64,000 nt of DNA from Terrimonas rubra (lineage in GTDB: Bacteria; Bacteroidota; Bacteroidia; Chitinophagales; Chitinophagaceae), in assembly GCF_042686025.1 (NCBI RefSeq), contig NZ_JBHUOZ010000003.1, positions 434,001 through 498,000 on the forward strand, written 5' to 3'. Shown piece by piece: positions 8,987-18,215 of this stretch (position 1 is the stretch's first letter; the number at the start of each line of letters is the position of its first letter). The position numbers and the translations under genes are program-made. Below the pieces are notes generated by a model. It was not told the DNA's origin, ran no database searches, and worked only from the letters and a program-made list of their open reading frames with translations.

Positions 8987-11900
8987 ATGATGAGCAACCT
9001 GTTTCATGGGTGCAAACTCAGTATGAGAATTTGCTTTTTACTGTTGCTTTTTACAACATTCCGTTCAGTGGCTATTGCCCAGGCGGAGGAAATAGTTGTA
9101 AAAGGTATTGTTCGCTCCGATTCAACGGTGCTGGAAGGCGTGAGCATTTACCTCAAGACCAATCCCCAGCGCTCTACCTTGTCCGATGCCAAAGGGGAAT
9201 ATATGATCAAAGTACCGGCTAACAGTGTGCTGGTATTTTCCTTTGTAGGATATAAGCCTTTGGAGTTTAACGTAAAAAAAGAGCCGGTGCTGGATGTGTT
9301 GCTGGAAGCTGTAGATGCAACACTGGACGAAGTAGCCGTAGTGGCTTACGGGCAGCAAAGAAAAAGCAGCATGGTCAGCTCGGTTACCACCGTAAACCCG
9401 AAAGAGCTGAAAGGTCCTACCAGTAACCTGACCACCATGCTGGCGGGTAAAATATCGGGTGTTATCGCCTATCAGCGTTCGGGTGAGCCGGGACGTGATA
9501 ATGCGCAATTCTTTATCCGCGGTGTTACCACTTTTGGTACCGGTAAAGTAGATCCCCTCTTAATGATCGATGGTATGGAATCAACACCCAATGATCTGGC
9601 CCGGTTACAGCCCGATGATATTGCCGGCTTCTCCGTACTGAAAGATGCTACCGCCGCTTCATTATTCGGAGCCCGTGGTGCAAACGGGGTTATCATTGTT
9701 ACTACCAAATCGGGTGCAGAAGGTAAGGCTTCGCTGAACTTCCGTGCCGAGAACTCCTTATCCAGCAACACCCGCAACTTTAAATTTGCCGACAATATTA
9801 CTTACATGAACCTGGCGAATGAGGCCCTGGTTACCCGTTACCCTTTAAGAGCGCCATTATACTCCCAGGAAAAAATTGAAAAAACAGCTGCCGGTGCCGA
9901 TCCTTATCTATACCCGAATAATGACTGGCTGGACATGCTGATTAAAGACTATACCAATAACCAGCGTTATAACGTGAGTTTAAGCGGTGGCGGTAAAGTA
10001 GCCCAATACTATGTGTCGGGTACTTACAATGTTGATAATGGTGTACTGAACGTTGACAAGCTGAATAATTTTAACAGCAATATTAAATTAAGGAGCTACC
10101 AGATCAGGTCAAATGTGAACATTAACGTTACTCCTTCTACCACGGCCATTATCCGTGTGTCAGGATTGTTTGATGATTACAACGGTCCCATTGGCGGAGG
10201 CGGTAATATCTTTAACCAGGCTTTGAAATCAAACCCGGTAATGTTCTCGCCGGTATATCCTTCGTCTTTTTTGCCTAACCTGTCGCATCCTTTATTTGGC
10301 AGTGCGTTGGATGAAAGCGGTACCCGTTATAATAATCCCTATGCCAGCATGGTATCAGGTTACCAGGAAGCCAACACCTCTAATATGATGGCCCAGCTGG
10401 AACTGAAACAAAACTTTGGTAAACTGTTAAGAGGACTGACCGGGCGTGTAATGGCCTATACACAACGTTATGCCTACTTTGACCTGTCCAGGCAATACAA
10501 TCCTTTTTACTATCGTATGGCCTATAGCGCTGATGGTAAACCCGTGTTAAGCTCATTAAATACCGACGGTACCGAATACCTGAACTATACACCGGGTAAT
10601 AAAGTGGTGAATACAACAGCGTATATGGAAGCGGCTTTAAATTACTCAAGAAACTTTAATGGCCATTTTGTTTCAGGCTTTTTAATCACCAACCTGCGCA
10701 GTTACCTTACTGCCAATACGGCAACGCCTGATCTGCAAAGCTCTTTACCAAACCGCAACCAGGGTGTATCGGGACGTTTTACGTATGATTATGATAACCG
10801 GTACATGCTGGAATTCAACTTCGGTTATAATGGTTCGGAGAGGTTTGCCAAAAACAATCGTATGGGTTTCTTCCCTTCGGTAGGTGCAGCCTGGAATGTA
10901 CACCAGGAAAAATTCTTTGATGCCTATAAGGATATCGTGAATATATTGAAATTCAGGGCTTCTTATGGCCTGGTGGGTAATGACCAGATCGGCAATGCCG
11001 ATGAAAGATTCTTCTACCTGTCAAGGGTAAATATGAACGACCCGGACCGTGGCGCTACTTTCGGTGAAAACTTTGGTACTACCATGAACGGTGTAAGTGT
11101 ATTACGTTACGCCAACGACCAGATAACCTGGGAAAAAGCCTATAAAACCAATATTGGTGTTGACCTTAAATTATTTCACAGTCTTAACCTGATCGTAGAT
11201 GTATATAAAGAACACCGTACCAATATATTAATGAGCCGGGCATTTATTCCTGCATCCATGGGGCTGAATGCCAATATCCAGGCAAATGTGGGCGAGGCCG
11301 AAGGTAAGGGTATCGATATACAGATGGACTATACCAAAACCTTTGCTAAAAGCATGTGGCTGCAAATGCGCGGCAACTTTACCTATGCCCGCAGTAAAAT
11401 GCTGGTGAATGAAGAACCCGTTTATCCTGATGCATACAGGAGCAGGGTAGGATACTCCCTTTCGCAAAGATGGGGCCTGATCGCAGAAAGACTTTTTGTG
11501 GATGATAACGAAGTGCGTAACTCACCCCGCCAGGATTTTGGCGAAGTAAGAGGCGGCGATATTAAATACCTGGACGTGAATGGCGATAATATCATTGATG
11601 GTAATGACCAGGTACCGATGGGTTATCCTGAAATGCCGGAGATCATTTATGGCGGCGGTTTTTCCTTCGGGTATAAAAACTTTGACTTCAGTGCCTTTGT
11701 ACAGGGCTCTGCACGTTCCTCTATTTTTATTGATAACGATGCCATACAGCCATTTAAAAAAGACGGTGGTTTTGAGAGCGGCCTGTTACAGATAATTGCG
11801 GATGATCACTGGTCGGAAAGTAACCGTAATGTATATGCTTTCTGGCCGCGTTTAAGCGACAGGACCATCGTTAATAACTACTGGACCTCCAGCTGGTGGG

Positions 11901-12124
11901 TGAGGAACGGGGCTTTTCTCCGCCTGAAAAATGTGGAGTTAGGTTATACCGTATCTCCTGCATTCCTGCGCAAATACAAACTATCATCGGCACGTATTTA
12001 CCTCAATGGGGTTAACCTCTTTGTCATCAGTAAGTTTAAAGAATGGGACCCCGAGATGGGCAGCAACGGGTTGAACTACCCTGTACAACGTGTGTACAAT
12101 ATAGGTGTGAACCTGAATTTTTAA
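8987..12124 (+). CDS. SusC/RagA-family TonB-linked outer membrane glycan importer
   Basis: This is the first gene of the PUL, a 1,045-residue TonB-dependent transporter that imports oligosaccharides together with its SusD partner. It has a signal peptide (hydrophobic at about 14-32), a carboxypeptidase-D-like beta-sandwich domain (about 36-108, ending DVLLEA) and the SusC linker motif LDEVAVVAYG (113-122). The plug domain (about 125-240) has IRGVTTF, DPLLMIDGMES and FGARGANGVIIVTTKSG, followed by a long barrel ending RVYNIGVNLNF. The start has two adjacent ATG codons and either could be used. The SusD gene follows after 48 bases. Length and architecture are normal for the family. The substrate is suggested only by the enzymes downstream. 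Confidence 0.95.
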   Translation: MMSNLFHGCKLSMRICFLLLLFTTFRSVAIAQAEEIVVKGIVRSDSTVLEGVSIYLKTNPQRSTLSDAKGEYMIKVPANSVLVFSFVGYKPLEFNVKKEPVLDVLLEAVDATLDEVAVVAYGQQRKSSMVSSVTTVNPKELKGPTSNLTTMLAGKISGVIAYQRSGEPGRDNAQFFIRGVTTFGTGKVDPLLMIDGMESTPNDLARLQPDDIAGFSVLKDATAASLFGARGANGVIIVTTKSGAEGKASLNFRAENSLSSNTRNFKFADNITYMNLANEALVTRYPLRAPLYSQEKIEKTAAGADPYLYPNNDWLDMLIKDYTNNQRYNVSLSGGGKVAQYYVSGTYNVDNGVLNVDKLNNFNSNIKLRSYQIRSNVNINVTPSTTAIIRVSGLFDDYNGPIGGGGNIFNQALKSNPVMFSPVYPSSFLPNLSHPLFGSALDESGTRYNNPYASMVSGYQEANTSNMMAQLELKQNFGKLLRGLTGRVMAYTQRYAYFDLSRQYNPFYYRMAYSADGKPVLSSLNTDGTEYLNYTPGNKVVNTTAYMEAALNYSRNFNGHFVSGFLITNLRSYLTANTATPDLQSSLPNRNQGVSGRFTYDYDNRYMLEFNFGYNGSERFAKNNRMGFFPSVGAAWNVHQEKFFDAYKDIVNILKFRASYGLVGNDQIGNADERFFYLSRVNMNDPDRGATFGENFGTTMNGVSVLRYANDQITWEKAYKTNIGVDLKLFHSLNLIVDVYKEHRTNILMSRAFIPASMGLNANIQANVGEAEGKGIDIQMDYTKTFAKSMWLQMRGNFTYARSKMLVNEEPVYPDAYRSRVGYSLSQRWGLIAERLFVDDNEVRNSPRQDFGEVRGGDIKYLDVNGDNIIDGNDQVPMGYPEMPEIIYGGGFSFGYKNFDFSAFVQGSARSSIFIDNDAIQPFKKDGGFESGLLQIIADDHWSESNRNVYAFWPRLSDRTIVNNYWTSSWWVRNGAFLRLKNVELGYTVSPAFLRKYKLSSARIYLNGVNLFVISKFKEWDPEMGSNGLNYPVQRVYNIGVNLNF

Positions 12125-12172
12125 AAAGTACCTGTTTAACAAAAACTTTTAGTCATTATTCAATTCAAAAAA

Positions 12173-14074
12173 ATGCGATCAGTTAAAAATATAAAAACCA
12201 CCGGCAGTAAAACAGCATGGATGTTTTGCCTGGTAATGGTGTTGGCATTTTTTACAGGCTGTAAAAAATTTATTGATGTGGTGCCTGATAATGTGGCTAC
12301 CATCGACAATGCCTTCAGTATCCGTACAGAGGCAGAAAAATATCTGTTCACCTGTTACTCCTATTTACCGGATGAAGGTGACTTTGGCGCTAATCCGGCA
12401 TTTGGAGGCGGCGATGAAATATGGCAGGACCCTACTTTCTCCACCATCAATCCGGCGGCCATGCGTATAGCTATGGGTTTTCAAAGTGGTAACGATCCTA
12501 TTATGCATTACTGGGAAAATATGTATAAAGGCATACGTGACTGTAATATTTTCTTAGACAATGTGCATAGGGTAGTAGACCTGGAACCTTATTTAAGGAC
12601 CAGGTGGATCGGTGAGGTATTATTTTTAAAGGCTTACTATCACTGGTACCTGTTAAGGATGTATGGTCCTATTAATATTGTGGATAAAAACCTGCCGATA
12701 GATGTAACTGCCGACCAGGTAAAAATACCGCGTATTGCGGTGGACTCAGTGGTGAACTATATTGCCGGCCTGCTGGACTCATCAGCAAAACTATTGCCCG
12801 CTACCATCCAGTCCCGTACTACCGAACTGGGACGGATCACTTCTCCTATCGCCCTGGCCATAAAAGCCCGGTTGCTGGTTACAGCGGCCAGTCCTTTATT
12901 CAACGGCAATACTGACTATAACAATTTTAAAAACATTGACAATACTCCGCTCATCAATACCACTTATGATAAAGAAAAATGGAAACGTGCGGCGGATGCC
13001 TGTAAAGCGGCCATTGATGCGGCACATGCGGCAGATATTAAACTGTTTAAATTCAACGATAACCTGGTAAGTCTCTCTCCTTTCTTTCAACAACAAATGA
13101 CCATACGGAACAGTGTTTGTGAAAAATGGAATGAAGAATTGATATGGGGCTCCTCTAATAGTCCTACAGGTAAATACATGCAACGCTTAGCTTTACCTAA
13201 ATTAAACCCGGCCCGCCTGGGTAACCAGGAGCCCCTGGGCCAGCTGGCGCCTACTATCAAAGTGGTAGAACAGTTCTACAGTAAAAACGGTGTACCCATC
13301 GAAGAGGATAAAGATTATGATTATGTGAACCGCTATAAACCCAGGACTATTGGTGCGGAGGAAGCAGAATATATGCAAATGGGTTATGAAACGGCCGGGC
13401 TGAATTTTGACCGTGAGCCCCGTTTCTATGCCAATGTATCTTTTGATGGGGATAAATGGCTGATGCAAAACGGCCTTTGGCCCATACAGGCCAAATGGGG
13501 CCAGAACCAGAGCCGTAAAAATGTATTTGGTTACTCTGTTACCGGTTACTTTACCAAGAAAATAACCAGCTGGAAATTCGTGATCGAGGAAGGACAGGCC
13601 AGCTCCACAGAAACCTATCCCTTCCCCTTATTCCGCCTGGCCGACCTGTATTTATTATATGCTGAAGCTTTGAATGAATATGCGGATGCACCAACGGCCG
13701 AAGCCTATGCCTATATTAATACGGTACGCGAACGTGCCGGTTTACCCACCGTACAGGATGCCTGGAGCCAGCACTCCCGCAATGCCAATAAATACACCAC
13801 CAAAGATGGTTTCAGGGCTATTGTGCAACAGGAGCGTTTAATTGAACTGAGTTTTGAGGCCAGCCGTTTCTGGGACCTGCGCCGCTGGAAACGTGCCATC
13901 GAGGAACAGAATAAAATTATACTGGGATGGAATATTGCGGGTGTATCACCGGTTGAATACTATCGTTTAACACCCCTGTTCTCACAAAGCTTCCAGGTAC
14001 GTGATTACCTGTGGCCTTTACGGAATAATGATATACTCATCAATCCCAAACTGGTACAGAACCCGGGCTGGTAA
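12173..14074 (+). CDS. SusD/RagB-family glycan-binding outer membrane lipoprotein
   Basis: This 633-residue surface lipoprotein caps the SusC channel and binds glycan. The lipobox is FFTGC with the acylated Cys at position 30. N-terminal SusD-type strings follow (NAFSIRTEAEKYLFTCYSYL and WIGEVLFLKAYYHWYLLRMYG), as does the C-terminal RagB/SusD domain with LYLLYAEALNEYADAP, INTVRERAGLP, IVQQERLIELSFEASRFWDLRRW and a closing NPKLVQNPGW. All of these are standard for the family. It lies 48 bases after SusC and 42 bases before the next lipoprotein gene, in one operon. It is longer than the common 500-550 residues, which is within family range. Confidence 0.95.
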   Translation: MRSVKNIKTTGSKTAWMFCLVMVLAFFTGCKKFIDVVPDNVATIDNAFSIRTEAEKYLFTCYSYLPDEGDFGANPAFGGGDEIWQDPTFSTINPAAMRIAMGFQSGNDPIMHYWENMYKGIRDCNIFLDNVHRVVDLEPYLRTRWIGEVLFLKAYYHWYLLRMYGPINIVDKNLPIDVTADQVKIPRIAVDSVVNYIAGLLDSSAKLLPATIQSRTTELGRITSPIALAIKARLLVTAASPLFNGNTDYNNFKNIDNTPLINTTYDKEKWKRAADACKAAIDAAHAADIKLFKFNDNLVSLSPFFQQQMTIRNSVCEKWNEELIWGSSNSPTGKYMQRLALPKLNPARLGNQEPLGQLAPTIKVVEQFYSKNGVPIEEDKDYDYVNRYKPRTIGAEEAEYMQMGYETAGLNFDREPRFYANVSFDGDKWLMQNGLWPIQAKWGQNQSRKNVFGYSVTGYFTKKITSWKFVIEEGQASSTETYPFPLFRLADLYLLYAEALNEYADAPTAEAYAYINTVRERAGLPTVQDAWSQHSRNANKYTTKDGFRAIVQQERLIELSFEASRFWDLRRWKRAIEEQNKIILGWNIAGVSPVEYYRLTPLFSQSFQVRDYLWPLRNNDILINPKLVQNPGW

Positions 14075-14116
14075 AACAAACCGTTACCTGTTAATTATCA
14101 AATCAAACTAATTACT

Positions 14117-15295
14117 ATGTTTAAAAATATAGCTACTTTTCTAACACTGGCCATATTCCTGCTGATGGGCGCCGGTTGTAAAAGAGAACTGCACTCCTCT
14201 TTATACGATGATGGCAGTACGCCTTCGCCTATCACCAATACCACCGTGCAAAACCTGCCCGGTGCGGCGGAAATAACCTATTCCTTACCCCACGATAATA
14301 ACATACTCTATGTAAAAGCCGAGTATGAAATTCGCCCCGGTGTTAAAAGAGAAGTAAAATCATCCTACTACAATAACAGCCTGCTGGTAGATGGCTTTGG
14401 TAATACCAATGAATACAGTATCAAATTGTATGTGGTTACCCGCAGTGAAATTCAATCAGCGCCTGTAACCGTAACCGTAAAGCCTCTGGTACCACCGGTG
14501 GTAGCTACCTTTAACAGTCTTACCGTAGCGGAAGATTTTGGTGGTCTTATTATCAACTATCTCAATGATGCTAAGGCCGACCTGGCCATTCATACCCTTG
14601 CTGCCGATTCAACCGGCGCCATGGTGGAAGCAAATACCAACTATACCACATTGCCCTCGGGCCGGTATACCATCCGCGGTTTCGACAGTACATCACGTAA
14701 ATTCTCCTTCTTTGTAAAAGACAGGTTTGGTAATATTTCCGATACCCTGACGGCAACCTACAAACCCCTGTATGAAAAACTGCTGGACAAAAGCTTATTC
14801 AGAACAGTGCTGTTACCTACCGATGTAAAAGACGACTGGGGCCTGCCCATGCAGAATATGTGGAACAACGGGTACACCGATTTCTGGGACATGTTCCATA
14901 CGCAAACCCAAAGCTTCCCCATGTGGTTCACCTTCGACCTGGGTATTACGGTTAAGCTGAGCCGTATGGCTTTATGGCAACGGCAGAGCCCGGCGGCCGA
15001 TTGGGCCTATAATGCCAACAATCCTAAAAAATTTGAAGTATGGGGTTCTACCAGTCCCGATGTAGATGGTGGCTGGAATAACTGGATCAAACTCACCGAT
15101 CACGAAGTGGTAAAACCTTCCGGCCTGCCCCTGGGCCAGGTATCGGCCGATGATATTGCGGCGGCGGCAAAAGGCGAGGAAATCCCAATTCCCTTAAGTA
15201 TGCCGCAGGTTCGTTATATCCGTTTCCGGATACTGGAAACCTTTACCAACTCTGCTACCAATATTGCCGAGATCTCCGTTTGGGGACAGCCGTAA
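14117..15295 (+). CDS. PUL surface lipoprotein, DUF4959 / DUF5126 / DUF5000 type
   Basis: This is a 392-residue lipoprotein with lipobox GAGC (Cys21). The N-terminal part (about 35-115) looks like a fibronectin-III-like DUF4959 domain (LPGAAEITYSLPHDNNILYV). A second beta domain follows (about 120-215, with VAEDFGGLIINYLND). The C-terminal 150 residues resemble the discoidin-like DUF5000 domain (FTFDLGITVKLSRMALWQR, KKFEVWGS and VRYIRFRILETF). These proteins are usually encoded directly after SusD and are thought to act as surface glycan-binding proteins. That role is inferred from position and fold, not shown here. It sits in the PUL operon, 42 bases after SusD. Confidence 0.85.
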   Translation: MFKNIATFLTLAIFLLMGAGCKRELHSSLYDDGSTPSPITNTTVQNLPGAAEITYSLPHDNNILYVKAEYEIRPGVKREVKSSYYNNSLLVDGFGNTNEYSIKLYVVTRSEIQSAPVTVTVKPLVPPVVATFNSLTVAEDFGGLIINYLNDAKADLAIHTLAADSTGAMVEANTNYTTLPSGRYTIRGFDSTSRKFSFFVKDRFGNISDTLTATYKPLYEKLLDKSLFRTVLLPTDVKDDWGLPMQNMWNNGYTDFWDMFHTQTQSFPMWFTFDLGITVKLSRMALWQRQSPAADWAYNANNPKKFEVWGSTSPDVDGGWNNWIKLTDHEVVKPSGLPLGQVSADDIAAAAKGEEIPIPLSMPQVRYIRFRILETFTNSATNIAEISVWGQP

Positions 15296-15339
15296 AGCGT
15301 TTACCACTTAACCGATCAACAAAACTTTAAAGTAACAAC

Positions 15340-16533
15340 ATGAAACATATTTTAAACATTATTACAGCCGCTTGCCTGTTACTGGCCACATTGTACTCCT
15401 GTTCAAAAATGGACGAGTACAAAAAATACGTACCCGATAAACCCAAAGTATATCCTGGTATGGCCGATTCAATAACGGTATTGCCGGGTAATAACCGGGT
15501 TAAGTTACAATGGATACATAAATCCGATCCCACCATTACTTCAGCAAAAGTATTCTGGAACGGCCGTGCCGACTCTGTTACCGTACCTGTTCACCGTACA
15601 CAGGGTGTGGACACCGTAAGTGTGATCATCAACAACCTTGATGAGACCTCCTACACCTTTGATGTGTTTACTTATGATAAAGAGAACAACCGCTCGGTAC
15701 CGGCCACTAAAACCGGCAAAGTATATGGTGCCAAATACCACCAGGCTTTACAAAACCGTACGGTGACAGCCGTTAATTTAATTGCACCGGCCAACATGCT
15801 GGTGGTGGTTTGGGCCGAGGCCGATACCGTGAATGTTGATACCAAAGTATACTACACCGATGCAGCGGGTGAGGAACAGGTATTCCGCCTTACACCCGAC
15901 CAGAATGTAACACCTTTATCCTGGAAAATCGGTACCAAAGTATATTATCAATCTGCATACAAACCCACAGCCAATGCCATTGATACCTTTACGGTTTTAC
16001 GCCGCGATTCGGTGACCGTCACCAACGTACCCGTGCCTAAAACAGCCTGGACACAGGTTACACTGCCCAACGATATCGGCACCAATGCATGGGGTACTGA
16101 TCTTAGCTGGATATGGGATGGTAAAGCCGCTGATTATCCCGAAATTTATCATACCGATGGCTCGGGTATGCCGCATCATTTTACCTTCGACCTGGGTGCG
16201 GTTTACCAGCTCACACAATTTGAGAACATTGGTCGTCAAAACAGCAACCCTTATCACAACCCGTTAAAATTTGAGGTATGGGGTATTGATGACCTGGCAG
16301 GGGCTGCTACCACATTACCGGCAGGCGATCCGGGCTGGACCAATGAATCCATTGCCAAGGGCTGGACATTATTAAAATTTGTGCAACGTCCCGATAACGG
16401 AACAGCACCCTATAAAGTGGACCTGTTAGAAAATATTCCACCGGTACGTTATATCCGTATCAGGGTATTACAGGTTGCTTCGGGTGCAACAGATAGTCAT
16501 ATGAGTGAAGTTAGTTTCTGGTTCAATCCTTAA
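15340..16533 (+). CDS. PUL surface lipoprotein, DUF4998 with C-terminal discoidin-like domain
   Basis: This is a 397-residue lipoprotein with lipobox LYSC (Cys21). The N-terminal half matches the DUF4998 pattern (PGNNRVKLQWIHKSDPTITS, then NLDETSYTFDVFTYDKENN). The C-terminal 150 residues resemble the same discoidin/F5-8-like domain found in the preceding lipoprotein, with matching strings HFTFDLGAVYQLTQFE, KFEVWGI and VRYIRIRVLQV. The two neighbours therefore share an architecture of Ig-like N-terminal domains plus a C-terminal glycan-binding-type domain, perhaps by duplication. It ends the densely packed first part of the PUL operon, and a 166-bp GC-rich repeat element follows it. Confidence 0.82.
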   Translation: MKHILNIITAACLLLATLYSCSKMDEYKKYVPDKPKVYPGMADSITVLPGNNRVKLQWIHKSDPTITSAKVFWNGRADSVTVPVHRTQGVDTVSVIINNLDETSYTFDVFTYDKENNRSVPATKTGKVYGAKYHQALQNRTVTAVNLIAPANMLVVVWAEADTVNVDTKVYYTDAAGEEQVFRLTPDQNVTPLSWKIGTKVYYQSAYKPTANAIDTFTVLRRDSVTVTNVPVPKTAWTQVTLPNDIGTNAWGTDLSWIWDGKAADYPEIYHTDGSGMPHHFTFDLGAVYQLTQFENIGRQNSNPYHNPLKFEVWGIDDLAGAATTLPAGDPGWTNESIAKGWTLLKFVQRPDNGTAPYKVDLLENIPPVRYIRIRVLQVASGATDSHMSEVSFWFNP

Positions 16534-16565
16534 TCATATGGGCAGTAAGTTTTTTTCTTATGATG

Positions 16566-16731
16566 GCGTGTCCCCGCTTGCACCATGCTATGGCTCGTAT
16601 CTCGCCGGGTATGGCTGCAACGGGGTCGGGCTATCCGCTGCAAGTCCTCGCCCGGGTAACAATCATAAAGGTTCGTTCCTTACCTTGTACATCCGTACGG
16701 GCTGCGGGCTTTCCGCTGCTATCCCTCACGC
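16566..16731. repeat. GC-rich intergenic element with inverted ends inside the PUL
   Basis: This is a sharply bounded GC-rich block between two AT-rich flanks in the gap before the fucosidase gene. It begins GCGTGTCCCC and ends ATCCCTCACGC, so the terminal five bases GCGTG/CACGC are inverted. Inside, CGGGCTATCCGCTGCAAGTC and GCGGGCTTTCCGCTGCTATC are two related copies of one motif. It has no coding signal. From memory, similar blocks are scattered between genes in many Bacteroidota genomes, so I read it as a dispersed non-autonomous repeat; this needs a genome search. Confidence 0.6.
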
Positions 16732-16782
16732 AATTGCAATGAAATAGTTAATTCAATCAATAAGCAGTTTTAAAAAATTACA

Positions 16783-18198
16783 ATGACAAGTACAACAAAA
16801 AACAGGTTTTTTCTTTTGGCATTTGTGAGCATCATGTTGTCCGTGCCGGGTATCGTAACAGCACAGTTAAAAACGGTTAATGCCAAATTACCGGCATTAC
16901 AGCAATCCTTTGTCGATCTGCGTTTTGGTATGTTCATTCACTACAATATACCTACGTATATGAATCAGGACTGGGCCGATCCTGAAGCACCCGCTTCTTT
17001 GTTCGATCCTAAAAAACTGGATTGTAACCAATGGGCGCAGGCTGCTAAAAGTGCCAACATGAGTTATGGTTGTTTAACCACCAAACACCATAGCGGCTTC
17101 AGTATCTGGGATACCAAAACCACGCCTTATAACGTAATGAACAGCCCTTTAAAACGCGATGTGGTAAAAGAGTTTACCGATGCCTTCCGCAAAGCCGGCG
17201 TTAAAGTCATGTTGTACTATTCTATTTTAGATACCCATCATAAACTGCGCCCCAACTCCATTACACCGGCGCATATTAAAATGGTAAAAGACCAGATCAC
17301 GGAACTGCTTACCAAATACGGGAAAATTGAAGCCCTTATCATCGATGGCTGGGATGCGCCCTGGTCAAGGATCAGTTATGATGATATTCCTTTTGAAGAA
17401 ATTTACTTACTGGTAAAAAAACTACAGCCCGATTGCCTGGTAATGGACCTGAACGGTGCCAAATACCCGGCCGAAGGCATGTTCTACACCGATATCAAAA
17501 CCTATGAAATGGGTGCCGGTCAGCGTGTAGAGGAAGAAAAAAACCGTATGCCCGCCCTGGCCTGTTTACCGTTAAATGGCTCCTGGTTCTGGAAAGAAGA
17601 CTTCCCTACAACGGCTGTAAAAGACCCGGTAAAACTGATCAATGAAACCCTCATCCCTTTAAACAAGGCCAACTGTAACTTTATTTTAAATGTAGCCCCT
17701 AATAAAGATGGCTTAATTGATGATAATGCGATTGAGGCTTTAAAGCAAATTGGTAAAAACTGGACTAATGCCGGTCCCCTGGAACAACTGCCCGCACTGG
17801 ATGCGCCCATCATCTCCTCAAACCTGGCAACAGGCAAGCCCACCAACTCCAGCTGGAGCGATGATATGAATATCATGGACTTTGCCAACGACGACCGTTA
17901 CAGCTCTTCCTGGGTATCTAACCACACGGTAAAACAGCCCTGGTTTGAAATTGACCTGAAAAAAGCAACCGCCTTTAATGCTATCTCTATTACCGAATCT
18001 CATCCCAATATCCGCAAATACCGTATTGAATACTTTACCAACGGCGCCTGGAAAACCTTACTGGAGGGTGAAGTAAGTAAAAATGTAAAAGTGCACCGTT
18101 TTGCCAGGGTAACAGGCTCTAAAGTGCGTATTCATATCCTGGGTGCCCGACGCCAGGTTTCGATTTCCGAAATAGGTATATACAACGAGAAAATATAA
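16783..18198 (+). CDS. GH29 alpha-L-fucosidase with C-terminal F5/8 (CBM32-like) domain
   Basis: This is a 471-residue secreted enzyme that should release alpha-linked L-fucose from glycans. The signal peptide covers about residues 1-28 (ending VTAQ). The GH29 barrel (about 38-335) shows LRFGMFIHYN, the substrate-binding KHHSGFSIWD (101-110) and D188 in EALIIDGWDAPW as the likely nucleophile. Its flanking strand is IID where the family often has WFD. The last 130 residues form a discoidin-like carbohydrate-binding domain (SSSWVSNHTVKQPWFEIDL, then VRIHILGARRQVSISEIGIY). It is co-directional with the SusC/SusD genes and separated from them by the GC-rich repeat element. The following TlpA-type gene starts 17 bases after its stop. 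Confidence 0.9.
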   Translation: MTSTTKNRFFLLAFVSIMLSVPGIVTAQLKTVNAKLPALQQSFVDLRFGMFIHYNIPTYMNQDWADPEAPASLFDPKKLDCNQWAQAAKSANMSYGCLTTKHHSGFSIWDTKTTPYNVMNSPLKRDVVKEFTDAFRKAGVKVMLYYSILDTHHKLRPNSITPAHIKMVKDQITELLTKYGKIEALIIDGWDAPWSRISYDDIPFEEIYLLVKKLQPDCLVMDLNGAKYPAEGMFYTDIKTYEMGAGQRVEEEKNRMPALACLPLNGSWFWKEDFPTTAVKDPVKLINETLIPLNKANCNFILNVAPNKDGLIDDNAIEALKQIGKNWTNAGPLEQLPALDAPIISSNLATGKPTNSSWSDDMNIMDFANDDRYSSSWVSNHTVKQPWFEIDLKKATAFNAISITESHPNIRKYRIEYFTNGAWKTLLEGEVSKNVKVHRFARVTGSKVRIHILGARRQVSISEIGIYNEKI

Positions 18199-18215
18199 TC
18201 CCTTAAATCATAATC

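Noticed and set aside
16560..16747. Overlapping short frames in the GC-rich block
   Set aside because: They are open only because the block is GC-rich; the internal repeated motif is read in different frames, so it is not coding.
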